Assembly (NCBI GenBank): GCA_963969395.1 | Contig: OZ017795.1 | Span: 7,874,001-7,938,000 of the forward strand | DNA length: 64,000 nt | Reading direction: 5' to 3' | Source: Pseudoscleropodium purum | Lineage: Eukaryota; Streptophyta; Bryopsida; Hypnales; Brachytheciaceae | In this document: piece after piece, positions 1 through 12,423 of the stretch | How positions within the stretch are numbered: the first letter of the stretch is position 1 | Layout of the letters: each line of letters begins with the position of its first letter | Notes under the pieces: model-generated | The model's database searches: none | What the model was told of the DNA's origin: nothing | Seen by the model: the letters and a program-made list of their open reading frames with translations, nothing else | Position numbers and translations under genes: made by a program

Positions 1-171
1 AATATAGTCCTAGATATAAGATTATAAGTAATGACCTTTAAGGAGATTTTTAATAAAAATTTATTAGAAACACATGCAATTCTTCAAATCTCCTCAAAGG
101 TCATTATTTATAAGCTTATACCTAGGACTTTACTTAAGAACTCACTTAAAACATTCCTGTCTCTTGTAGTG
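1..171. mobile_element. Foldback CACTA-type MITE, left end cut by the window edge
   Basis: The two halves of this stretch are inverted copies of each other. The arm with AGTCCTAG (near 7-14) and AATGACCTTTAAGGAGATTT (32-51) pairs with AATCTCCTCAAAGGTCATT (near 88-106) and CTAGGACT (122-129). The right end reads CTCTTGTAGTG (161-171), whose reverse complement CACTACAAGAG is a common plant CACTA terminus. A second copy starts with CACTACAAGAGAAC at 17,184. No coding capacity. That it is a non-autonomous CACTA relative is inference from the terminus. Confidence 0.6.
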
Positions 172-300
172 TTTTTTTTGGCAATATAGCGATTTTAGGC
201 AACTCAATATGAATGGAAAATTTCATATTTGAAATTTGAAATTTTCATACAACATGTGCCTACGGACTAGACAAATAGCTTTAAGAATTTTTTTTAATTT
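172..300 (-). repeat. Fragment of the 920-bp TTAA-element family
   Basis: The stretch with GGCAATATAGC, GGCAACTC and ACATGTGCC runs in the same order as in the copy beginning at 17,362. Similarity fades after about 300. It directly follows a foldback CACTA MITE, the same arrangement as at 17,184-17,400. Confidence 0.5.
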
Positions 301-1502
301 TATTACAACCCCAACATTGCTAATAAAGTTTGACTCCTCTTAGAATGTGATTTGAAGACAAAAATTTGCTTTTTTTTTTTACATTTATATGCTATATTTA
401 TTAATTACATACATGTCAAGTTTCAAAAGTTGATGAGTTTTTTGTAAAATATTCCCCAAAGATTTCCAAATTGCATGAGCTACCCCAAAAGTTTAGAGTA
501 GCATAATTTTTGATCGGAAAAAAATCAATTTTTCACTTACAAGGTTCATACCTACACATTGTATCCAAATTTCATGAACACCCAACCAAAAAAACTTCAT
601 AGGAACCTAGTTAACATTTATATATACGTTGAATAAATACTTGGTCCTTTTGGGATTAAGTCTCGACTTTGTAATGCCAATTTGAATTGACAATAGTTCA
701 AAAATAAATCACCTATTGAATAAATTGTTCTTCCAACAAAGGTATCTACAAATTCATCAATAATTGAACTTGAATCCATATTTCTAGTGATCACCTTATT
801 CATTGATTGCATATTTTGAATGAACCTCAGTATTCTTTTTTCTTTTGGCATTGTGAATAACTAATTTAAATATGGTGCAATAAAAGGCTTTAAAATCCCC
901 ATTCTAATTTTTTCATTGAGCAATTCCACTAACTTTGGAAAATGAGCCCTTGGTATTGAAATAGGCCTCAAATTTCAAGGTATATATAGAATTATAAAAA
1001 TAACCATAGATGCTATAATACTTGGATCAATACACACAATTTAATGCAACTCAAAAGCAAATGTTTTGCCATGGTGTGAAAGCATTTTAAAACAAATACT
1101 TTTTCTCATTATACAATAAAAGTCTTCTCTCATTGTGCAATCTTTAACCTATTATATGTCTCATCTGTGAATTTGCTCTATCCTTTTTGGATTCTTCAAA
1201 TCTGATTGCATATAAGTCTTTTTTACCTTTTTTTGAAAATTAAATGGAAGTTGAATGCCACCGGTTTAACCTTCTTTGCCACAATTTTATATTTCATATC
1301 TACTATTGCTTTTAGAAAATCTATAAAAATTTTAATCTCTTCATAAAAAGTCCATTGAGTCCACCTTTACTATTTTGTCATCACTTCTACAATACAAGCC
1401 CAATAGCAAATGTAAATCTCCCATTGTATTGATCACCAAAACATGATTCTTCAAACAAACCTAATATATACCCATCATTGTCAAGCTCACTATTCTTCTT
1501 TA
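301..1502. other. AT-rich intergenic DNA, nothing recognised
   Basis: Only short open frames with no recognisable domain are present (for example 618-851 on the minus strand). Homopolymer T and A runs are frequent. No gene, RNA or bounded repeat could be supported. Confidence 0.6.
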
Positions 1503-2780
1503 CACTAGAAGAAACCTAAGTTTTAGGTGACATTTTGTAACTTTTTTAAACAAATTTTAGATGACATTCATTGCAATAAATCAATTATTTTATATCAACA
1601 TTACATCCAATATAACATCAATGTTGACATAAAAACATGGGTTACATCCACCATAACATCAATGTTGATATAAAAACATGGGTTATGTTCAACATAACAT
1701 CACCTACAATTAATCACTATTTCAACTCCTAGTTCTAAACCTAATCTAGCTTGTGGTGCATTAAGAAGATTATATGGTGCCTTTGCACATGTTTGAATAC
1801 TATTCTCAATTTCTCATAGCACATTCTTCCAAGCCACATACCCCACTTCTTGCAATGAAATTCGGAAATTGAGAAAAATGTCCAGGTGGAGTAGGTTGCA
1901 TGGTGCTCATAGCAAGTTATGCGGTGCACAAGGTACTCACATTAAGAGGATGTCGACATTAGCACTAAGACACTCAATTGCACTTGAGGATTCCACTGAG
2001 AATTTCATGTAGAAATTGTTTACTAGTAGACCATTGCCATCGGCATACTACACAGTCTGCATCACAGTAGTAGGAACTTTTGTGGTTGCCATCTATATAG
2101 ATCATAAGGCGAACGTTTCACCTCCGATACAATTGGAAGAAACAATGAGGAGTTCGCTAAAGTTACAATGGAAATTGCCAATGTCAAATCTAAAGTGTCA
2201 AAGCTTAGTGACCACATGTAGTTTGTTGAAGCCAAGCAAGGCACTTCTAGAGTGAGTTTTGTCTAGGCAATGAAACAATTCTTTCGACACAATTGAAACT
2301 AAAGGCAAGGTAAGTTATTCCATTGTTAGGCACCATTCAATGACGTTGTTGTGGATACAATGTTACACACTATTTAGTGACTCACGACAATTTTATCATT
2401 TTGTATTGGCTTAGATAAGCTCTTTAGGGTTCGAGGCTGGAGCTCTCAATGTAATGGTGAATGTTTGATCACATTGTGCTTTGTTGAAAACGGGAGATTG
2501 ACAGGATTTGTGAGTCAACCAGTACTAGCAGGTTTGTCACCATTGGTGAACGATCCTCCATCATCTTTTCATCAATATTCAATAATGTTTTGTGGCTCAA
2601 GAGAGGGCCCAAAGGAAGTATGAAAGGATTCTAGAGCTCAAATACAATCATTGAGAAGAGCAAATTAGTTTGAACATACAATGTGGCCAGAATTTAGTTA
2701 GCTATGCAATAGACATCACCTAAAATTCATTTTTAAGAAATTACAAAATGCTACATAAAATGCAGGCTTTTTATATAGTG
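1503..2780. mobile_element. CACTA-like element with roughly 75-bp inverted ends
   Basis: The left end reads CACTAGAAGAAACC and the right end TTTTTATATAGTG. Inward from both ends the two termini stay similar in inverted orientation for about 75 bp, sharing CATTTTGTAA and TTTTAG-TGA. About 1.28 kb, with no transposase-like frame. Near 1,614-1,690 is a short tandem duplication (ACATCAATGTTGA then AAAACATGGGTT). The flanking triplets do not match, so the target duplication is lost or a boundary is slightly wrong. Confidence 0.55.
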
Positions 2781-3650
2781 CCAACTCATGCTCAAGAGTT
2801 TTACTATGAAACTTTTCTTTTTTCTTCAATACGCGTGCATACCAAATCTATGAGTTCTATTAATTTGGTCTTTCAATTACAAAGCATTTAAATCTATTTT
2901 CATATTTAGGCTTCACATTTATATACAATTTGCACAAATTAAATATATTTTTTTTCTCAAATAAGATGTTTAATAAAAATAAAACTTATACAACAAATTT
3001 TTTGCTTACACTTACTTGTAAACTTTAGGATTGTTATTACTTTAATTCTTTAGAGTACAACTAAATTAGGATTGTATTTTGTATTCAACTTTTTTTAATT
3101 AGGCAAACAATTGTAATACTATATGAATTTCACATTTAAAAAATTCTTACAACTTGTCGCCTAATTTATTTTTGCATATATGCATAAAAATCTACGCCCT
3201 TTCTCAATTTGGTCTCAAAGGTTTAGGATTTCAATCATAGAATTTGTATTTAAAAATGTGTGGAACATCAAAACAAGTTGTAAATATCCCAAATACTTAG
3301 GATTCATGAGAACATTAATTTTTTATTTTTTTTTAGAATTTAAAATATGTTGATATAGGATAGTTCACAATTTTGAATATTTTTCCTATAGTATAGTTGA
3401 TTTGTTCCAAAGGAGAATTTCAAGTAGGAAATTATGTGCTAGTTTATCTACAATCCTTTGAAGAAGCACAACTTATATATATTTTAAAAGGAATTTCTCA
3501 TCAACTAGGCCTAATTGTACACTACACTATACTCTTAATGGTCACAAGTGTTTAGCTTTTTTCCAATTTTGCTCTAAAATCATTTGAGTTGTATTCTTTT
3601 AACTTTTATCCAAATTGACTATTTTTTAGCTACAACATATTCCACTTGGT
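2781..3650. other. AT-rich intergenic DNA
   Basis: No open frame of note and no bounded repeat recognised. The last 8 bases (3,643-3,650, CACTTGGT) are the left target-site copy of the neighbouring MITE. Confidence 0.6.
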
Positions 3651-3936
3651 CAGGGTTGACATGACGTCCGGACGTCCGGGACGTCTGGACGCGGACGCTG
3701 TGTCTGCAACGTCTATTGACATTCGCGTTCGCCTGTCCGCCCGGTTACGGCCATCCGATCAACATGCGGACTGATGTGGTCCGCACGATCTAGGCGTCCA
3801 CCTCGGGCCGTCCGCCCCACCCCGCCCATCCGCATTCCGACGGTGGGAGGGATGCTGCATCCGCTGGCGTCCGTGCGTCCGAATGTCTGGATTACAGACG
3901 CTTTTTTCGGGCGGACGTAGATATTCGTCAACCCTG
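3651..3936. mobile_element. GC-rich hAT-type MITE with perfect 8-bp target duplication
   Basis: A 286-bp block, strikingly rich in GC and CpG inside AT-rich surroundings, begins CAGGGTTGAC and ends GTCAACCCTG, a perfect 10-bp terminal inverted repeat. CACTTGGT occurs immediately on both sides (3,643-3,650 and 3,937-3,944). CA-GGG ends and an 8-bp duplication are hallmarks of the hAT superfamily. It has no coding capacity; the 72-codon minus frame at 3,713-3,931 is a by-product of the base composition. The intact duplication and retained CpGs suggest a fairly recent insertion. Confidence 0.88.
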
Positions 3937-5030
3937 CACTTGGTTTACTTTATCTTGCTCTTGACATTAGTGTTTTAGTTATTCTCTAAATTGGTATTGA
4001 AATTTCTTGCTTCAGATACAATCTTAAAAGATTTGCTTTAAAACCAAATTGCCATTTCTTCTTTTCTAAATTAGATTTACTTGTCTTTATTCCTACATGA
4101 CTTATAACTCTAGTTGTACAAATGAAATTCCTATTGGTTCATTAAACTTCCATTACTTGTAATTCCAAGTCAATATCAAATTTTAGAATAATCCAATAGG
4201 CTAAAATAAACTTATGATCTATGCCTAATTTGGATTGACACATAAGTATACTTCAAATCACATGTGATTCTATAGCTTCCACTCTTGCAATTCTAACTAG
4301 AATTCAAACATTCAATACTATCAATTCATGTTCCCCAACTTGGCATCAAATAAACTCTCAATCAAGGGTGAATGCAAGAAACACTAGTACTATTTTGTGT
4401 CACATTTGCAATTTCTAAGTTGTGATTGGCACTATCTATTGCAGATTTAAGCCAATGTACTTGAATTTTTTGTGAAGATCAATATTAAGACAATAATTAG
4501 AGAACTTATGTTTCAGAAATTTTCAAAAATCATTTTATATTTAAATTTCAATTTAGCTAATTTGTCACACTTTGCAGTTTAGGGTTTTTTTAGTAATAGG
4601 GACTACCCAAAATTAATGATCTAGAGCTGAAATTCTTGTGCTCTATTTCTACACTAGAGAGGCATGTGCTCACCAAAAATAACTTAAAAAAACAATATTT
4701 AATGTCTTCTACATTTATGCAAACATAGTTTCCTTGCACGCACAACTTTAAACATTGAAAATGGTTTCAAGATCATTTATTTAGTGAAATCTATTTATCA
4801 TGAAATCTTCTCAAATTGAAAATTTTTAGTTTCTTTGAAAATTAATTTTCCTATTTTTTACAAATTAAAATGTCAAAGTATCTATTTTCTTCAAAAACTT
4901 TGTTTTTCTATTTTGTGAATAAATTTTGATCCAAATTTTTTTGAGATCTGAAATTTTGGTGACATATTATTTATTTTATTATGCTAATTATCCATATTTT
5001 AAAAAATAATAATATTTTTTTCCAAAAGGT
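3937..5030. other. AT-rich intergenic DNA
   Basis: Beyond the right target-site copy CACTTGGT (3,937-3,944) I see no gene, RNA or bounded repeat. Confidence 0.55.
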
Positions 5031-5375
5031 CACTAGTACTAGCTACACTAAAATTGGTAAATAGTGTTGGCTACACTAATTATCAACACTAACACTAATT
5101 GTGATTTGCAAGGTTAGTGTTAAAACATTATTTACCCATTCTAACACTATTTTAGTTCTATGCTAAACTGCTAAACTGAAATGCTAAACTACTAAATTGA
5201 ACTGTTGAAATGCTAAATTGAAATACTAACAAAAATGTACCATAGTTTGATGGTGGAAGTTAAGTGCCCAACACTATATGCATATAAGTTGGAAAACAAT
5301 ATTGGGGGTAAAAAACAAGGATTAACACTAATTATGACCTAACACTATTTACCAATTTTAGTGTAGTACTAGGTG
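5031..5375. mobile_element. 345-bp inverted-repeat element (CACTA-like MITE)
   Basis: The left arm has CACTAGTACTAG, then CACTAAAATTGGTAAATAGTG. The right arm (5,342-5,375) is its inverted copy, with CACTATTTACCAATTTTAGTG, then TAGTACTAGGTG. The arms are about 35 bp and nearly perfect apart from a small indel near the tip. The interior repeats ACACTAA motifs. The flanking triplets (GGT, AAT) do not match, so the exact boundary or class is unproven. Confidence 0.6.
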
Positions 5376-6766
5376 AATGCAATGAAAACTGAAGGTGTTT
5401 CTTGCATTCACCCTCAAGTACTCACATACTATGACAAATTCACATCCAATTTGTTTCAAACAAACATACATTTTCCCAACTTGATTTAGATCAATGACAA
5501 CTACTAAGCCTCCATAAGACTCACAAAATGCAATACTAACACTATAACCCAACTTGACTTACACAAGATATATTTATGTGACTTAATATAATCCTATTAG
5601 GCAAACACAACAACTTCTCTTGATATACTCATATTCCGAATTAACAAAAATACAAACACAGAGGCACAAACCAACTTAAGATAATAATCCAATTACAATT
5701 TAAATAGGCAAACAACATCAAACACACACATTCAACAAATAAAATCCAATTAGGCTCTTCATCATAACAATTCACACTACAATACATTCACAAACTTAAC
5801 ACATTCAATTTGACCATCATTACAATTTATTATAGTTGCTTTGCATTTACAAATTTAACTTTATGCACAATCCAATTAGGTTTCAAAGTATCTTTGATTT
5901 CAACTAATCTTCAACATGACTACAAGATTTTCAATGTTCTTCATCTCCTTCCTATTCAACACTCCACACAACTCATAATTCTCATCCAATTAGTATTATA
6001 CTTTCATTATAAATCTCTCACACTACAATGACATCAAACACAGGAAAAATTAAGAAAACACAACCAATTAGGGTTGGGACTCGCACTAGCTTCTCTTACA
6101 ATGGGTGCCTACTTGTTTAAAATTCAAAACCAAATAGATAAAAGGAAGAGAATGCTAATAATTGTTACACCAATTGAATCAACTGAAATGAATTCCAACT
6201 TGAAAACTTACCAACCAACAACTAAACTACTATCCATGGACTATAAACCAATTTGGCTACCAAACTGACAATTAGAAAAAACAATGTTAAATCACTTAAC
6301 AAACATCTAAATTAAAAAATCTCATTGTTAAAAGAAGTAAACAACTACAAAATTACCAAAGTTGGAATCTATTTGGATGACTACAAGATAATGAATTAAT
6401 AATAAAATGAACCATTTTCTATACTTCAAGAATCCAATTTATCAAAGTCATTTGTATTTAAATGTAGTAAACAAACCCAAGTAGAAGTTGTAAGTATTTC
6501 AAATATTTTAAATGCAAATGAAAACATAAAATTCATAATTCTTTTAGTAATTTACACTATGAATAAAAAATAAAATTATTCACTCACAGACTTTGAAGAA
6601 CCTAATTAACTTAAGTTCTAGAATTTGAATTTTATTGTATGAAAAATATGAATGGACAAGTTTATTGTACTTGACATATTTAGAATTTATCTAAACTCTA
6701 AATTCAAGTTTCTTTAGCTATAATGCAAACTATGAATTAAAAATAAAATTAACTACTTGTTATAGT
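5376..6766. other. AT-rich intergenic DNA
   Basis: Short plus-strand frames at 5,810-6,031 and 6,074-6,268 have no recognisable domain and low-complexity composition. Nothing else supported. Confidence 0.55.
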
Positions 6767-7694
6767 TTAATCCCTAAAGTTCCTTGACTATGTTTTCACC
6801 AAAAATGCACCAAAACTGCCATTTTAAGGACAAGTATCAAAATTTAATATAAAAACATTTTTGCATACATCTACCCCATAGAATCTTGTAGTAAATTGAT
6901 TTGAAAAGATGTGGAAAAAAATTCAGGAATTTTCACCATGTAGATGCAAGATATTAGCGTTTGAATTGACAAAAAGCCATTTTTTGGTCTTGCAAAAATC
7001 CGGGCAGCTGCACTTCACAAGGCAAAATTTGTATAAAAAAATGTCCAAAATGGTTGCAACTCTTTGTATTCATTCTTCAAGCCAAGTTTAATACATGCTA
7101 GAAAATTTTTAGATCATTTGGAATTGTACAATATATAGAAAAAAAATATTTAATAGAAAGAAGTGAAAACGAATCAAAATACTAAATTGTTAATAATTTA
7201 GTTTTGGAATTGAAAAATGCCAATCCCAATGGTTTCAATGTTTTAATAAACAATCTACATCCCATGTTTTTATTTTTTTCCAAAAATATTGAAAATTTAA
7301 TAAGATAAAAGGACTTCAAAGTTTATTTTAGAATAGGAAACCTATATTGCCCACAAATCAAAACTCATAACTTTTGATTCATTGGTCAAAATGAAATGAC
7401 TTAGAGCTTTCCACATGTATATAACTCTAAAAACTAATTTAAAATTTTTTTTTCTAAAACAATGATTTTTTTCTAATTTGCCCACATTGCCCACCTAGTG
7501 AAAAAAACTACATATCATACAATAACTTTTTAATTGTGTAATAAAAAATTATGAATATTGTTGGGCCTTAAAGAAATACCTTGTCTCCATGTTGTGTGAA
7601 AATTTCAGCAAAAAAAAAGAAAAACTCCATTTATAGTGAGCTATCCAAAATCACTATGTTGCCAAAAAATGCAGCTTGGTCCTTTAGGGGTTAA
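6767..7694 (+). mobile_element. 920-bp TTAA-element, copy A
   Basis: It starts TTAATCCCTAAAGTTCC and ends GGTCCTTTAGGGGTTAA, so the termini are inverted copies (TTAA-C/T-CCCTAAAG-NN-CC). It is 928 bp, has no useful open frame, and the interior is shared with the copies at 12.4, 17.4, 19.6, 44.3, 56.0 and 60.7 kb. TTAA may be the target duplication, as in piggyBac elements whose own ends begin CCC, or part of the repeat. An empty site would decide. Confidence 0.75.
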
Positions 7695-8620
7695 TGAAAC
7701 CAATTTACCAAAGTCATATGTAGTTGTATTTAAAGGTATAAAAATCTTGAATGGACAAGTTGTAAATATTTTTTAGCTAAACAATTACACATCTTTGTTG
7801 TTCTAGGAAGAGACAAGAGGCTCAAGCAATAGTAAAAGCTTGTAATGTTCTGCAAATTGAAGTCAACAAAACACATACTATTTCATATTTGAAGAAACTT
7901 GTAGTATTATCATTAAGGACAAAGCATGGTGATGGAATGGCAATGCTTAACCAAGTTGCAAGAAACTTGTAGTGTGACTCAAAAATTTGTTGGGTTTAAG
8001 GTTTTCCATTCATTTCTTGAACCTGCAACCATTTGACTACTTTGAAGTATTCTGTAATAGTAAAATACTTGATTGATGTGACAATGTGAAACACATAACT
8101 ATAGTAAGATAGGTTGGAAAATGAAGATAAGTAAATTGAGGATAGATTAGACTCTAAATATCCAAGGTTTGAATTTAGCATGTAAATTGTTGCATTCTTT
8201 CATTTGAAATTGCTTTGAGATTGTTGTAAGATCATTCCAAAATCCTACTACATCTATAAGTGCATTCTTGGTTCCCACATTTTGTTTTTAGTTTTATTTT
8301 CTTATCCCTTTGTTAAGGCACCTTAGTGGCACATTTGAGAGTATTAGTAAGATTAAGTAATAATTGTGTAGAATTTAGTTTCTACTTTTTAATGGCTTAG
8401 GTTTTTTAATTACAAATTTTAAGCATTGTTGTTCTAATTGATGATTTTTGTTACAAAAATAGGAAACATTATGTAGATTGTGTTGATTGCAACAAAGTTT
8501 TCTTCTAGTAAATATCTCTTTGTAGCATCACTATCGTCACTAAACTATAGTGTGATTGTAACAATCATACTAGTAATATCCTCTATTTTGACAACGATTT
8601 TTCTTTTAATTTTTAATTGT
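7695..8620. other. AT-rich intergenic DNA
   Basis: No gene or bounded repeat recognised. TTTTCTTCTAGT near 8,500-8,511 resembles an isolated CACTA right terminus. Confidence 0.5.
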
Positions 8621-8621
8621 T

Positions 8622-9040
8622 TGTTTGGCTAAAAATAGAATTTTCTATGATGGCACTAATGTTAATGTTGACACAAACTTTTTGCTACAAGATGTTTATC
8701 AATGTTAGTTTGGCAAAAAAAAAGATTTTCTATGATGACACTAATGTTAATATTGACACAAATTTTTTGTGTCAAGATGTCCATCAATGTTAGTTTGGCT
8801 AAAAAGAAGATTTTTTATGATGACACTAACACTAATGTTGACACAAATTTTTTACGTCAGGATGTTCGTTAATGACAGTTTTGCTGAAAAGAGGATTTTT
8901 TTATAATGACACTAATGCTAATGTTGACACAAATTTTTTATGTCAGGATGTCTGTCAACGTTAGTTTGGCTAAAAAGAGAATTTTCTATGATGGCACTAA
9001 TACTAATATTGACACAATTTTTTTGCATCAAAATGGATAT
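8622..9040. repeat. Tandem repeat, about five copies of an 85-bp unit
   Basis: A unit of about 85 bp recurs from 8,622, with starts near 8,626, 8,708, 8,795, 8,880 and 8,966. Each carries TTGGCTAAAAAG, TTTCTATGATG-CACTAATG, TTGACACAAATTTTTT and a GTCA-GATGT block. The copies differ by point changes and one- or two-base indels, and the unit length is not a stable multiple of three, so the plus frame at 8,906-9,091 is incidental. A lone related unit lies near 9,635-9,690. Confidence 0.75.
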
Positions 9041-9835
9041 CTACATCATTTAGGATGCATCTTGGACTCTAACTTGTCACAATTGACGTAAGTCAAATTT
9101 TTTTTTCGATGAATATGTTGTCTAAATCAATAGACAGAGCTTCTAAAAAAAATTTAGAATCCACACATACATTGAAGTTGAATCTTGACATTTCATCACT
9201 CAATTGTTCATCCAAATTTGACTTGATGCCAAAAATCTTGGCTAATAGTAGCTTAATTTAAATTAGTCTTATATTTGATACCTACATCAATTAAAGTTTA
9301 GGCAATGATTAAAGACATAGATAAGGAATTAGAGCCACATCTAACTTTATTTTGCCTATTAGAAGTGACAAACAACTAATTAGTATCAAAGTAAATGAAT
9401 AGATTAAGATAGAATCAAAATACCTAACTAGTACTACAACTATAATGAGCTAGCTGTAATTTATCAAAGATACTAAAAAACCTAATTTAGACAATGAGTG
9501 TAGAAATCATTACAATGTAGAGTTGGTTTTTGTTTCTCTTAGTATTTTTTTGCTAGTACTTTTTTGCTACCATTAATGACTTTGCAAATTTTATTCTGAA
9601 TTATTTGGAAGAAATGCTCTAATTTAGGGTTTTCTATGTTGATGTTGACTTTTTGCATCAAGATGTCAGTCAATGTTAATTGGAACATATTCAAATGTGC
9701 TACAATGCATGCTAGCCATGTTTTTTCTTAATGGACTATTTACTAACCTAGACAGTTTGTTCGTCGTTTTAGACAACTTGGCTATTGACTAGATGGACTA
9801 GTTGTCAATAAGAAAGATAGACATACCATCCAAGT
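9041..9835. other. AT-rich intergenic DNA with one stray tandem-repeat unit
   Basis: Apart from a single degenerate copy of the 85-bp unit near 9,635-9,690, nothing is recognised. Confidence 0.5.
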
Positions 9836-11066
9836 CACTATAAGAAACTTGTGTTGTTGGATATGTTTTACCACAAACATGTGATGTCTGAAAAAACATG
9901 AGATGTCAAAGTGCAAAAAGTCTAGTAAGGTAGATTTTTGTAGAAGTTGCACAAAATGCTTGCACATTGCTATAAAAACAAGTTGATGAGCTATCATTGA
10001 CATTGATGTTTTATTTGACATCACTAAAAACATGTTGATGTTTTTTGGATTGTCTAAAAAAACATATATTACCACGTCCACAAATAAAGCCATTTTGACT
10101 ATAGATAAATTGGTGAAATTTTTTGCGGTAAATGGTAAAATGTTGACTAAATGTGAAAATTTTAGAAGAAAGGCAGCCACATGACATATTTGGAAAAAAG
10201 GGAAATGGATGGATGTGCACCATGGATGAAAAATGAAGCTCTTTATACAAATAAGGTGGTAGGGAGATTGACAATCTATATGGAATATGTAAAGAAAAAA
10301 TATATTCAATGTAAAATGTCTGAAACAACATTTCAATGTCCGAAACAACGTCCATATGTCTAGTAGTTAAGCTCCTATACTCAAATTATCCCATATCTTT
10401 TCTCTCACTATGAACAAACAATAGATTTTAATATAAATACATCCTTTCTACCCTTCATTTTCACTAAAATTAAATGAAGTAATCCATTTGGCCATCAAAA
10501 ATTCTTTTGATGGTAGATGGTAAGTTTTCTTTTATTCTTGTTGAGTTCAACAATTTTTCTTATTCATTTTATTTTATATTTTATTATAACTAATTATTTT
10601 TTATTGACCTTGCCCTATAGGTATGGTATGCACCACTTGATGTCTCAAAAAACTTCTCAACGTCTTAGTTGACATTTTAAAAATTAAAATTAAAATTTCT
10701 AAATAATATAAAAGTTTGTTGACTAAGCCTGCTACATCACTTTTTCTGCCAACATGTCCAATGCCTTGTCAACAATGAATTGGATGAAAATTTTTCCTAC
10801 ATGGCATTGCTCAACCGCGTTGCGTTGATGTTGAGATGACGTGTCCTCTATGTGTTGCATTTTAAGCAATTCCATAGACCACATCATATGTAATGTTAAG
10901 GAAAAAACAAGCTCATTTTTGCCATGTCTTGGAAAATTTCAACATGTTTTTTGCTTGTCAATTATGACAAATTTTAGGTGACATATACACTAATTCATTT
11001 TGTGACTCAAGCAACATCATGATATATTTTTCTTGACATCACAAAAGAGCCAGTTTTCTTATAGTG
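9836..11066. mobile_element. Non-autonomous CACTA element with 3-bp target duplication
   Basis: The left end is CACTATAAGAAA and the right end TTTCTTATAGTG, a perfect 12-bp inverted repeat. AGT flanks both sides (9,833-9,835 and 11,067-11,069), the 3-bp duplication expected of CACTA/EnSpm elements. The interior has many short GACATC/GATGTC and AACATGTTGATG motifs in both directions, like CACTA subterminal repeats. At 1,231 bp it is too small for a transposase. The long minus frame at 9,782-10,348 starts inside and runs out past the left terminus, so it is not an element gene. Confidence 0.85.
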
Positions 11067-12423
11067 AGTCTATGGATGGACCATCTAAATTTTTAATTTT
11101 TTTTAGAATCTTAATAGATGCTAGGATTAAATCTTGATGTTTTGTTGGTTAGCTGTTTGTTTAGAGGCAATGTAATGCTCAATACTCTATAATGTTTGAA
11201 CTTTAAAAAACCTTTCTTTTAACCCAATGTTTGATTTAGGCTCCAAATGTCTTTGGTGTCTCACTTTTTAGCTTCTAAATTCTCAAGATTTAACCCAAAT
11301 TAAGATTTTGGATGAATTTAAAAGTTTTCATAGAACAAATTCTGAACGAATAACAATTATTGTCTACATGTATATTTTTATAATTTTATGGGGATTGCTG
11401 AGATTAAGAGTAGAGTTGTCAATGGGTTGAGTCACCAAATTTTTATTTCCATCTTGACCTAATCAACCACATTACTGAAATATCTTGTTGAACTTAATCA
11501 ATTAAACCTAATTTTTTAAGTCCTAATTTATTAGGTAACTAGAAATACTTATCTCGAATCCTACGATTGTATTCTCATTTGAGATGTGATTCTTTCTTGA
11601 CTTTAATTAGATGGTCATGCTTGTGTTAGTAATTAACATTGTCAACTACTTACATGCTAAGTTCAAACCTCAAATATTTAGAGTCCAACCTATCTTCCTT
11701 TCACTTATTTTCTTTACTTTCATTTACCTTATGATTGTTGTTTAGCTTATGTGAATGTTTAGAATTTCCTTGATGAGCTAAATTTTGCTTTAGGGTGACT
11801 TTTTAGTTTTAAATATGTAGAGGAAATTTCCATGATTGGTTCTTTTTTTCAATGGATGGAACCACTACAAAAGATTATGCATCATTTCAAATGAAAAAGC
11901 ATGATACTTCATGAATGAATGCATTTTGATATGCATTTTGAATATTTCATCCATAGCAAATAGGTTAATGACTTCTATGAACATTGTTTTTTCATTGCCC
12001 AATACAATATGATAGAAATGAAAACCTAGTGCCTTCAACTTCTTTTCAATTTTATCCATTGGTCTTTGTCGTTGAAGAGATTTTGTGCTAGTAGATTTCC
12101 TAGACTCCCAATGCTTGATTCAATTGATGTTTGTTCTTTACTTCATTTCTAAGCAAATAAAAAAATACTTTGTTTGTCTCCACTTTCAAATTAACGAATG
12201 AATAAAGAGTAATTTGAATAAGGTCTATCAATCGTAATCAAAGACATATGAAAACATCCAACCATTTTTATAGACTAAAATTACAAATGGTTATATACAT
12301 TCCAATCTGTCTTACTGTAAGCATCAAATGATGTTTGTAGTCACTCTTAACAAGTGAAAAAAAAAATTTCTATTAGAGTCAAAGTGAATCCTTTCCCAAG
12401 CATTGATCATACATACTTTAAAC
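11067..12423. other. AT-rich intergenic DNA
   Basis: No gene or bounded repeat recognised beyond the AGT target-site copy at its left edge. Confidence 0.55.

Noticed and set aside
3713..3931. 72-codon frame in a GC-rich island, at first suggestive of transferred bacterial DNA
   Set aside because: The island is exactly bounded by inverted repeats and an 8-bp duplication, so it is a MITE; the frame has no domain.
8622..9040. Evenly spaced repeats considered as a CRISPR-like array
   Set aside because: The whole 85-bp unit is repeated with no unique spacers, in a plant nuclear context.
9782..10348. 188-codon minus-strand open frame
   Set aside because: It crosses the left terminus of a bounded CACTA element, is Phe/Ile/His/Leu-rich as expected from AT-rich repeats, and shows no domain.
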